A DNA stretch of 64,000 nt from contig NZ_WWCS01000001.1 of assembly GCF_009857535.1 (NCBI RefSeq), forward strand, positions 372,001 to 436,000, read 5' to 3'. Position numbers and translations under genes: made by a program. Numbering within the stretch: position 1 is the first letter of the stretch; every line of letters begins with the position of its first letter. Below are positions 7,190 to 14,191 of this stretch, in pieces. This stretch comes from Duganella margarita. GTDB taxonomy: Bacteria > Pseudomonadota > Gammaproteobacteria > Burkholderiales > Burkholderiaceae_D. The notes below the pieces were generated by a model. That model did no database searches. It was not told the DNA's origin and saw only the letters and a program-made list of their open reading frames with translations.

Positions 7190-7448
7190 GAACAATGTCT
7201 CAATCAAATTTAACTCAATTGCCGACGTGTATTCCGATGAATGGTCTGAAAAGGCCGCCAACAAACTGAAGGCCGAATTGCGGCTGTCGGGAGTGGGCTA
7301 CGGTGAGTTAGTCACACGCTTGGCCCAAATTGGCGTAGAGGACACCTATAAGGGTGTCGCTACTAAAATTACGCGCGGCCGCTTCACGTTCGCATTTTTT
7401 ATGCAATGTATGAAAGCCTTAGGTAAAAATGAGGTGCGGTTTGACTAA
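7185..7448 (+). CDS. small DUF6471-like protein
   Basis: 87 residues. The segment from about residue 19 on (EWSEKAANKLKAELRLSGVG, then YGELVTRL, IARGRF-like TRGRFTFAFF and QCMKALG) follows the pattern of DUF6471, a small helical family with an HTH-like look that is often found in mobile regions. The biochemical role of this family is unknown to me. The ATG at 7185 lacks a clear ribosome binding site and sits in an inverted repeat; a GTG at 7227 just before YSDEWSEK is a possible alternative. It heads the plus-strand run of cargo genes. Confidence 0.6.
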   Translation: MRNNVSIKFNSIADVYSDEWSEKAANKLKAELRLSGVGYGELVTRLAQIGVEDTYKGVATKITRGRFTFAFFMQCMKALGKNEVRFD

Positions 7449-7475
7449 CTATTTATTGCGTAGTGCGACGAATTT

Positions 7476-7499
7476 ACAACTGTATTAACATACAGTTGT
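7476..7499. promoter_or_regulatory. 9-bp inverted repeat between the DUF6471-like and DUF5131 genes
   Basis: ACAACTGTA (7476-7484) and TACAGTTGT (7491-7499) are a perfect inverted repeat with a 6-bp spacer. ATTTTT follows at 7504-7509 and the DUF5131 ribosome binding site GGAG at 7511. It could be an operator or a weak terminator/attenuator between the two genes. Confidence 0.45.
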
Positions 7500-7520
7500 C
7501 TTACATTTTTGGAGAGCATC

Positions 7521-8396
7521 ATGGGCGTCAACAGTAAGATTGAGTGGACCCATCACACATTTAATCCCTGGTGGGGGTGCCTACGCATCTCGCCTGCATG
7601 CAAACACTGCTACGCTGAGACTTGGGCGAAGCGTGTAGGTATGAATGATCTCTGGGGAAAAGAAGCGCCTAGGCGTTTCTTTACTGATGCTCACTGGCGC
7701 GAACCACTTAAATGGGACAGAGATGCCGCCGCTGCGGGCGAACGCAGACGAGTATTTTGCGCATCGATGGCGGATGTGTTTGAAGATCGGGCAGATTTGA
7801 ACGAAACTCGGGAAAGGCTTTGGGCGCTGATTGAAGCGACGCCAAATCTCGATTGGCTGCTGCTGACGAAAAGGATACGCCACGTTAAAAAACTGGCTCC
7901 TTGGTCTGGAAAGTGGCCCGAGAACATTTGGCTGGGCACCAGCACCGAAAATCAAAATTGGTTAGAAAAAAGAGTAGACCATTTGCTTCAGCACAATGTA
8001 GTGGTACGCTTCGTTTCAGCAGAGCCACTTTTGGGTCCTCTGAATTTGCGACCTTGGTTACAAGCACCAGGGTCAAGTGTTCCGGGAATCAATTGGGTGA
8101 TTGCAGGCGGTGAGAGTGGACCAGATTCGCGGTCCATGAATCCCGCGTGGCCGGAAGACCTGCGCGACCAGTGCAACGAAGCCAATGTACCCTTCCACTT
8201 TAAGCAGTGGGGGCATTGGGCGCCCGAAGAACTGATTGCAGAGGGCATATCGGCCAGAGCGCAACGTATCGACGTCGTGGGCCGCGATGGGGCAATTATT
8301 CGGTTGGTCAAGGTTGGTAAATCAAAGGGTGGACGGGAATTAGGTGGAACGACGTGGGACCAAGTACCTTTGCTAGACGGAGGGCTTGCACGATAA
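7521..8396 (+). CDS. DUF5131 (phage Gp37/Gp68-like) three-Cys-motif protein
   Basis: 291 residues from the ATG at 7521, which has GGAG seven bases upstream. The N-terminal signature SKIEWTHHTFNPWWGC and ACKHCYAE gives C20, C27 and C30 in a CX6CX2C pattern. This is the hallmark of the DUF5131/Gp37-Gp68 family and recalls, with different spacing, the cluster-binding cysteines of radical SAM enzymes. Further family motifs are VFCASMADVFED, WLLLTKR, WLGTSTENQ, VSAEPLLGPL and the Gly-rich VIAGGESGP. The reaction is not known. It is 12 bp ahead of the first TcmP gene, the family's usual gene partner, so the two products probably act together. Confidence 0.85.
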   Translation: MGVNSKIEWTHHTFNPWWGCLRISPACKHCYAETWAKRVGMNDLWGKEAPRRFFTDAHWREPLKWDRDAAAAGERRRVFCASMADVFEDRADLNETRERLWALIEATPNLDWLLLTKRIRHVKKLAPWSGKWPENIWLGTSTENQNWLEKRVDHLLQHNVVVRFVSAEPLLGPLNLRPWLQAPGSSVPGINWVIAGGESGPDSRSMNPAWPEDLRDQCNEANVPFHFKQWGHWAPEELIAEGISARAQRIDVVGRDGAIIRLVKVGKSKGGRELGGTTWDQVPLLDGGLAR

Positions 8397-8408
8397 CGGG
8401 ACGAATAA

Positions 8409-9695
8409 TTGACTAAAACTGGCGATAAATGGCAATGGATAATTGGAGATGCACCTCCTCCACTTGATCCACACTCAAAAGTAAAACATCAGCTAGTTAG
8501 GGATTATCTCTACAAGTACATTGGCGTCTTGATGGCCAACGAGAAGATCCCGCGGCTTAAGCTCACGCTGGTCGATGGTTTTGCCGGCGGAGGGCTGTAC
8601 ACCGACGGCAATGGTATTGCACCAGGATCCCCGCTGATCATGCTTCAGACCGTGAAGGAGGCTGAGGCCTATCTGAACGCCACACGCACGCAGACCCGTC
8701 GTGCGGTAGAAGCTCAGTACCATTTCGTCGAGCCCAATCCGAGTTCGTTTGAGTACCTCACGCACACCCTCAAGGCCGAGAATTACGGCCACCTCATCGA
8801 TAACGACATCCGGCTGTACAAGAATAAATTCGAGTCGGTCTGCGCCGACATCACTGCGGCCGGCGTTTCACACCAAGGCGGACAGCGCGCGATTTTTCTT
8901 CTCGATCAGTACGCATACAATGATATTGCGATGCCCACGGTGCGCAATATTTTCCAGAACCTTAAAGGTGCCGAAGTCATCTTAACGTTCAACGTCGACT
9001 CGCTGCTGACGTTCCTGACAGATAGCAAGCAGTTCCACTCGATCACGCAAAAAATCGGATTGGAGCATTACATCAATTGGCAGGATATCGCGCGCCTGAA
9101 GGCCGGCTCCCACTGGCGCCAGATGATCCAGCGTCAAATCTCGCACGGTATCTGGAAGGCCAGCGGTGCCCGCTTTATGACTCTTTTCTTCGTTACGCCA
9201 AAAGGGAACCGCCCCTGGTCATATTGGCTCGTACATTTGTCCAATGCGTACCGCGCGAATGACGTAATGAAGACAGTGCACTGGGAACATGGCAATAGCT
9301 TTGGGCACAGCCTTGACGGTGGCTTCTTCGAAATCGGCTACGAGGCAAACAAAGACATTGATGTCACGTCTCAGTCCGAGATGAATTTTACGGAAACGCG
9401 CGCTTTCGATGACACGCTCCGCTCGAAAAGCGTGGAGACGCTTCAGGATCTGCTTCCTCGCATGATCTATAGCAATCCAAAGGGCCTTCTGTTCAACGAC
9501 CTCATGTCGCAGATCGCCAATCAGACCACAGCCACGGAAAAAATCGTCAAAGAATCGCTCCATGTCGGCGTGGCATCCAAGGAAGTGCAAGCAGTCATCG
9601 AGGGTGGCGGGTTGCGTGCGAAAGGCAGTTCCATCCACGGCACCGACATATTGATTCCGCACCGTCAACGATCGATCTTCTTGGGGCACCTGTGA
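8409..9695 (+). CDS. tcmP: three-Cys-motif partner protein TcmP (first copy)
   Basis: 428 residues from a TTG at 8409 with GGGACG upstream; no in-frame ATG fits better. The N-terminal half looks like a Rossmann-type methyltransferase core: LVDGFAGGG (D56) followed by GSPLIML, then HFVEPN (E108), and FLLDQYAYND (D166) in place of motif IV. The rest is alpha/beta with a C-terminal winged-helix-like end (VIEGGGLRAKGSS). TcmP proteins are known only as partners of three-Cys-motif (DUF5131) proteins; their activity is not established. It lies directly after the DUF5131 gene and its stop overlaps the start of a second, divergent TcmP. Confidence 0.8.
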   Translation: MTKTGDKWQWIIGDAPPPLDPHSKVKHQLVRDYLYKYIGVLMANEKIPRLKLTLVDGFAGGGLYTDGNGIAPGSPLIMLQTVKEAEAYLNATRTQTRRAVEAQYHFVEPNPSSFEYLTHTLKAENYGHLIDNDIRLYKNKFESVCADITAAGVSHQGGQRAIFLLDQYAYNDIAMPTVRNIFQNLKGAEVILTFNVDSLLTFLTDSKQFHSITQKIGLEHYINWQDIARLKAGSHWRQMIQRQISHGIWKASGARFMTLFFVTPKGNRPWSYWLVHLSNAYRANDVMKTVHWEHGNSFGHSLDGGFFEIGYEANKDIDVTSQSEMNFTETRAFDDTLRSKSVETLQDLLPRMIYSNPKGLLFNDLMSQIANQTTATEKIVKESLHVGVASKEVQAVIEGGGLRAKGSSIHGTDILIPHRQRSIFLGHL

Positions 9696-10903
9696 TGAAA
9701 TTTGATCCACACGAAATTATTCCGTCGCCCTACGTCGGCCGCGAGCAGGCATACATAAAGCATCTGCTACTGGATGGGTATCTCGAACGACTACTCTACA
9801 TTGTCGGCTGGAGCGCCAGCAAACTCGGTCACGAAGAGATCATCTTTGTCGATTGCTTTGCAGGGCCCTGGAAGGACGAGAGCGATGACCTGGCATCGAC
9901 ATCGATCGCAATTTCTATGAACCTGCTCTCGATGGTCCAATACGCCCTTGAGAAGGTCGACAAGTCAGTGAAGTTCCGAGCTGTATATGTAGAAAAGGAC
10001 GATGGTGCCTTCGGCCGGCTAAGTCAGTTCTTAGCAAGTCATTCGCCTGCGAACGTAAAAACCGCAGCAATTCACGGGGATTTCACGCGGAGCATTCCAG
10101 ACATCCTGGCACGTTGCCCGCCCAAAAGCTTCGCATTCTTTTTCATTGACCCGAAGGGGTGGATGGCGGTGAAACCTGACATTCTTCAACCGTTGCTAGA
10201 ACGCCCGCGCAGCGAGTTCCTGATCAATTTCATGTACGACTTCATCAACCGCGCGGCCTCAATGAATGCTCTGCGTGACGATATCGCAGCGCTCCTTGGT
10301 GGCCAACTTGATGCGGAAAAAATACCAAGCAACCCAGCTCAGCGCGAGCAGTTTTTACTGGAACGATATCGTAGTGCGCTGGCAGACCGCGTGAGCACCG
10401 CAAACGCTAAAGCTTTGTCTGGATATGTCACCATACTCGATCCTACTGTGGACCGAACAAAGTACCATCTCATCTACCTGACTCGGCATCCCAAAGGGAT
10501 TATCGAATTCATGAAGCAATCGGAAAAGCTGGCTGGGGTGCAAAGCGCCGTGCGCAATGCCGCCAAATACAATAAACAAACCCAAGCAGATAAAACAGGC
10601 GACCTTTTTGGAATCGACGCCGGTCAGATGGAACCGAGTTGGAACGAATCGAACGCACGTATCCATGAGCTCCAGCAGCTTTGGCTTGCGCGCATTGGCG
10701 ATCAGAATTTACTGGTCACGGAACCCGTATTCGCAAACCTCATATGTCAGAGCAATTGCTTCCCATCGGAGCTTCAACTGGCCTTGAGGGGGCTGATCGA
10801 ACGTGGTGAAGTTCAAAACGTCACTGCAGGCCCGAAACTGCGGCCGAAAAACGTTGTCGACTATGAGAAGGGGGAAACGCTTACGAGGACAGTCCCGCGT
10901 TAG
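9695..10903 (+). CDS. second, divergent TcmP-family protein
   Basis: 402 residues from the ATG at 9695, which shares one base with the preceding stop (TGATG). It has the same layout as the first TcmP with different sequence: VDCFAGPW (D53), VYVEKDD (E100), and FFFIDPKGWMAV (D152-P153) where class I methyltransferases carry motif IV. A helical C-terminal part ends with a winged-helix-like segment. Low identity to the first copy argues against recent duplication. Tight coupling suggests a fixed ratio of the two proteins, perhaps a heterodimer that works with the DUF5131 protein. That is inference; no function is known. Confidence 0.75.
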   Translation: MKFDPHEIIPSPYVGREQAYIKHLLLDGYLERLLYIVGWSASKLGHEEIIFVDCFAGPWKDESDDLASTSIAISMNLLSMVQYALEKVDKSVKFRAVYVEKDDGAFGRLSQFLASHSPANVKTAAIHGDFTRSIPDILARCPPKSFAFFFIDPKGWMAVKPDILQPLLERPRSEFLINFMYDFINRAASMNALRDDIAALLGGQLDAEKIPSNPAQREQFLLERYRSALADRVSTANAKALSGYVTILDPTVDRTKYHLIYLTRHPKGIIEFMKQSEKLAGVQSAVRNAAKYNKQTQADKTGDLFGIDAGQMEPSWNESNARIHELQQLWLARIGDQNLLVTEPVFANLICQSNCFPSELQLALRGLIERGEVQNVTAGPKLRPKNVVDYEKGETLTRTVPR

Positions 10904-11034
10904 GATGCCTCATAAGCTTTAGCGCGCAGGAGCATGGCATGAAGCAGCTCCTAGTCGCCGGTGACGTCACAAGCATCGCTGGCTTTGCGGTCTAACTGCC
11001 ATACCAGATCAGCCCTAGAAAGAAGTAATCAATT

Positions 11035-11898
11035 ATGCGCGACACTCCTTCGTACAAGTTCGTCAACTGGTCAGGACAGTTCCGCGATTTCCTGCTGGGC
11101 ACGATGGGTATAACATGTTTAGGAATCGCGATCTATTCCACGATTACCGACAAGCTGCAGGCTGGGACATTGCTGTTCACCGCCGGCCTAATTCTGATTG
11201 CCTTTTCCAGCCTCTCCCGTTTCGAATCGATTAAAGCGCTAGGCGTCGAAGCGAAGATGGTTGCTTTGAACGATAAGCTGTCTGAAGCAGATAGCCTTCT
11301 GGCGCATATGCGAAACATGGTCGGTCTGATGGCCGATACATCATTTCAGATAATTGGCAATATGGGCCGATGGGACGCCGAAATTCCGAAGCCAGAAATG
11401 ATCAAGATTGTAGAAAATTTCGAACAGTTGTTGGTAGCACTGGGCGAACCCGACGAAGCTATCCAACGCAAGCTTGAACCGTGGCATCAGGCGAATACGC
11501 GCGACATGGCACAGTCTATTCTCGGTGCACTGAATAAGTTTCAGCAGTATCAGAATCAAGTACTAGCGCAAGAAGCTAGAGATCGAACTACTCCTCTTGC
11601 AGACCCCAGTGAGGACTCACGCCGTTTCGATCGGAACACAGAGTTTATTCGACAAGCGAATGAGCTCTGGGAAGGCCAGATTGACGATTTCCCTGATCAG
11701 GTCGAGAAGCTTATCGGCGAAACCGATATCGCTGAGCCTACACAACTACGGTGGTTGCTACGAGAGGTGAATCCGATGATCAAAGAGCTACGCCACTACC
11801 TTGAACATAAGAAGTTCAAAGACAGAAACGGCTGGCTGGCGCGATCATACCTTCATGAGATACCACTGGATTTCACCCTGATCCAATCGGCAAAGTAG
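11035..11898 (+). CDS. two-TM membrane protein with cytoplasmic helical domain, unknown function
   Basis: 287 residues. Two membrane segments lie at about residues 17-37 and 43-61, linked by a very short loop, and the remaining 220 residues are charged and mainly helical, so the bulk should be cytoplasmic. I recognise no catalytic motif. It follows the TcmP pair by 131 bp on the same strand. A small two-TM anchor with a cytoplasmic domain is a common form for membrane-acting effectors in anti-phage systems, but that is only a contextual suggestion. The ribosome binding site before the ATG is weak (AAGAAG). Confidence 0.7.
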   Translation: MRDTPSYKFVNWSGQFRDFLLGTMGITCLGIAIYSTITDKLQAGTLLFTAGLILIAFSSLSRFESIKALGVEAKMVALNDKLSEADSLLAHMRNMVGLMADTSFQIIGNMGRWDAEIPKPEMIKIVENFEQLLVALGEPDEAIQRKLEPWHQANTRDMAQSILGALNKFQQYQNQVLAQEARDRTTPLADPSEDSRRFDRNTEFIRQANELWEGQIDDFPDQVEKLIGETDIAEPTQLRWLLREVNPMIKELRHYLEHKKFKDRNGWLARSYLHEIPLDFTLIQSAK

Positions 11899-12170
11899 CC
11901 ATCGAAGGTCCTACCGATACTGTCTCACTACGGTCCGGTTGCGAATGAGGGGACTTGAACTCAACGGTTAATTTGGATCAGGTGGAATGGAAGGCCTAAC
12001 GTCGATCGACCGCTTCGAGAATAAGCTGCCAATCATCCGACGCCGCAGCTATCCCCAACGCATTTCCCCTCAGGCGAATGGCTCGACAAATCGGACACTG
12101 TAAAGTTTGACACTTGCGCGGGGAAGATGTCGCGGTAATATTGCCACACATCAATCACATGGAAGTGCAT
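11899..12170. other. non-coding interval in the island
   Basis: About 270 bp between the two-TM gene and the DUF6685-like gene. I see no gene, repeat or strong hairpin in it. It probably holds the promoter of the downstream gene. Confidence 0.4.
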
Positions 12171-13109
12171 ATGAGTTTCAAACAGTTTGTGATGGACGGA
12201 TTCGCCGAAAGCTTTGGGCGTCCGGCAAAACTACTTCGATTGCTTACCGAGCAGTCCGATATTCGGGTACCACTTGTCGAGACGGACAAAAGCATCGCCA
12301 GCGAGAAAGTGGTCCGTTGGCACGAGTTTGGAGTTTCAACTGACATACTTTTAAGCCGGCGAAAGCAAGGAAAGTTGCTTGGATGGCGAAAGAAAGGAGG
12401 CGGGTACTACAATAGCTTCTATCTTCACCGGCCGGAGTTCGAGCAACTGGTCACCAAAATAGTCATCGAACGTTGGCAGTGCGAGATCCAAGAAGTACAT
12501 GGCTTCTCAGCCTCCAAATCGGAACTGACAAAATTCAGCTCGATGGACGAGATGGTGGAGTGTAATTCCAGAGAGATGATCACTGATATCTCGCCTCAAG
12601 GCTTGGCAAAAAACCTCGCCCATAATGAGATTCGCATCATGCGGCCAAATACGGATGACTGCTTCAAATATCACCGTTGGGATGGACGACTATTTCTGAT
12701 CAATAGCGGTGGTTCACACCACTTTGCTGCTGCTAAGTACATCGCTTTGCGCATCGGTGCGCCGGTACCACTGGCAGGCCGTCTGCATTCATATGCGCTC
12801 AATCCTGACGCCATCGCATCGCTGCGTCGCGACTTTGATATTTTCATGATCTCAGATAAACCAGCGATCTCCGTAGCCTTCAACGAGGCCATGCGCAGCT
12901 TCGAAGCGACATGGCTGTGGACGCACCTCCCTCGGCCTTACCACAAAGCCCGCGCGATCCTACTGCCAAAAAACGAGCGTCGATCCCAGCGGGTCGCGCA
13001 GGCATTTCAAGAGGCGGCCATTGTCGATCTCGGTGCGTATCTGGAAGGACTATCCCGCACTGGAGATGAGAACGGCCGTGCAGACCTTAGGTTCATCACG
13101 ATTACTTAA
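12171..13109 (+). CDS. DUF6685-like protein of unknown function
   Basis: 312 residues from the ATG at 12171, preceded by GGAAG at 12161-12165; an ATG at 12159 and a TTG at 12114 are in frame but have no ribosome binding site. Recognisable blocks are VHGFSASKSELTKFSS, NLAHNEIRI, WDGRLFLINSGGSHHFAAAK (residues about 180-200), GRLHSYALN and a C-terminal basic helix region. These match what I recall of DUF6685-type proteins in Pseudomonas and Burkholderiales mobile regions. The GGSHHFAAA block looks like an active or binding site. No reaction is known. It starts a second transcription unit in the island. Confidence 0.65.
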   Translation: MSFKQFVMDGFAESFGRPAKLLRLLTEQSDIRVPLVETDKSIASEKVVRWHEFGVSTDILLSRRKQGKLLGWRKKGGGYYNSFYLHRPEFEQLVTKIVIERWQCEIQEVHGFSASKSELTKFSSMDEMVECNSREMITDISPQGLAKNLAHNEIRIMRPNTDDCFKYHRWDGRLFLINSGGSHHFAAAKYIALRIGAPVPLAGRLHSYALNPDAIASLRRDFDIFMISDKPAISVAFNEAMRSFEATWLWTHLPRPYHKARAILLPKNERRSQRVAQAFQEAAIVDLGAYLEGLSRTGDENGRADLRFITIT

Positions 13110-13127
13110 ATATTTTCCTGCGACTAC

Positions 13128-13661
13128 ATGAGAGCTCTCAAAAGATACAAGCAATGGATATTCTTAATGCACCAGATACACGAAGCCTAATATTACATTG
13201 GACGAAGTGCTGAACTAGGTCATCCACATCTATGGACATCCTATGCCAAGATTCTCGATTTTATTGCGCACTTCAAGAGTGCACTCAATGCATATGCCAA
13301 ATGCTTTGTAAGCACCGGTGCAGGTCGAGTAAAGCTTGACGCATCGTCCATCTTTCGATCAAGCGAGGAGAGCATAGCGCAGCACCAAGTAATCATGGAC
13401 CTGCGGCACAAGTACGTTGCTCACAGTGACGAGAATCAATTCGAGTTTGCTTCTATTTTTGAGGAGAACACGACCGAAGAGTTAGTGCTTCATCTTGAAT
13501 ACAAATTATCCTTTCCATTCGATCGCCTTTATGAACTTCAAAATTTGATTTCCTTGGTTGAGGTCTACGTTGTGGATCGACAACGAGGCCTGCTTGAAGC
13601 AATTGAGCGTGAAGCTGGAAAGCCTGTCCGAGTTCAAGAGGGAACTGACGATCTTCAATAG
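13128..13661 (+). pseudogene. HEPN-like gene interrupted by an in-frame stop
   Basis: An ATG at 13128 begins MRALKRYKQWIFLMHQIHEA and meets TAA at 13188-13190. The same frame then stays open for 157 codons to the stop at 13659-13661. The downstream part reads as normal protein (GRSAELGHPHLWTSYAKIL, SSEESIAQHQVIMDLRHKYV, AHSDEN). RHKYVAHS resembles the RX4-6H region of HEPN-type proteins found in defence and toxin modules. A single base change in the TAA would restore a 177-residue protein. An internal start at 13395 would make only 88 residues. I therefore call it a recent nonsense pseudogene; a sequencing error is the main alternative. Confidence 0.6.
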
Positions 13662-13853
13662 GACGAGCCAGAAGTGGAAGATTGCCGGCGGCCATTACAA
13701 GGAGACAGTGGGGACGGGGTTCTGGGGCGTTAACCTGTCAACTTCCGCCGGTTTCGAGCGAACCTTTTTCAATCAACCGCTTGCACTACCAGCATTTAGC
13801 TCATTACCTTTCGCTTGGTCAGGAGGATGCACGTGTAATTTAATTTTGCAGTG

Positions 13854-13896
13854 AAGGTGTCAGCGTAATTGCCGTTATGGCAATACAAGACACCTT
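13854..13896. repeat. nested inverted repeat just inside the right end
   Basis: Outer arms AAGGTGTC (13854-13861) and GACACCTT (13889-13896), inner arms ATTGCC (13868-13873) and GGCAAT (13879-13884). It directly abuts the first right-end repeat. It may be a terminator closing the island or part of the end structure. Confidence 0.5.
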
Positions 13897-13897
13897 A

Positions 13898-14028
13898 GTT
13901 CATGACTATTTTTCAAAGATTTTGCAGTTTTTATGTCTCTATGACACAACTGTCTTCGACATTAGCCGATCTGGGGCTATCACTTGAGAAAGCTTAAGCC
14001 CCAGAGCTAGTTCACGACTATTTTTTAA
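13898..14028 (-). repeat. right-end inverted copies of the AAAAATAGTCGTGAAC motif
   Basis: GTTCATGACTATTTTTC at 13898-13914 and GTTCACGACTATTTTTT at 14010-14026 are reverse complements of the left-end units. Between them an 8-bp inverted repeat, CTGGGGCT (13971-13978) and AGCCCCAG (13997-14004), forms another hairpin. Two separated copies here against three tandem copies on the left make the element ends asymmetric, as in Tn7. Confidence 0.7.
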
Positions 14029-14191
14029 CGGATTATGCATCAAGCCGCCGGTTTGCCGGTGCGCCCAGAGGAAGGCTTGCTGGAATGTGTTCCGCCAGCG
14101 AGACGAAGTGTCTCAATATACCGTCTTTTGGATCGACGACGAGACGGCTAACATGGATTCATCTTTCAACCGTACCTCAAGGAGAAATACC

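Larger units (their letters stand above)
6557..14039. mobile_element. Tn7/Tn402-like transposon-type island, apparently non-autonomous
   Basis: A visibly AT-richer block is bounded by inverted clusters of the same motif. The left side has three tandem copies of YGAAAAATAGTYRTGAACA at 6571-6629. The right side has two inverted copies (13898-13914 and 14010-14028). Outside these both ends carry GATGCAT and AATCCG at nearly the same distance, so the outer ends match over about 30 bp. Multiple ordered end repeats are typical of elements moved by TnsB/TniA-type transposases. No intact transposase gene lies between them; only a possible TniQ fragment is left. A clear target-site duplication was not established (TGCATC occurs at both edges but overlaps a palindrome). 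Cargo is 6717-13661. Confidence 0.6.
13662..14191. other. gene-free right end of island and junction with chromosome
   Basis: 530 bp without a convincing gene. It holds nested hairpins (13854-13896 and 13971-14004), the two inverted end repeats, the probable element edge at 14033-14039 and then the leader of the NmrA-type gene. On the minus strand a 23-codon piece ending EVDRLTPQNPVPTVSL (about 13683-13750) looks like the tail of a lost gene, possibly a transposase, but is too short to assign. Confidence 0.5.

Noticed and set aside
7521..8396. Calling the DUF5131 protein a radical SAM enzyme
   Set aside because: The Cys spacing is CX6CX2C, not CX3CX2C, and I cannot see the other SAM motifs, so only a resemblance is noted.
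13558..13854. 98-codon plus-strand frame at the island's right side
   Set aside because: It overlaps the HEPN-like frame out of phase, has no ribosome binding site, and its second half has no protein-like pattern.
6552..14045. A defined 5-bp target-site duplication for the island
   Set aside because: The five bases outside the TGCAT edges do not match (TCGGA against TCAAG). TGCATC at both sides could be a duplication, but it overlaps the palindrome ATGCAT, so the exact ends remain open.
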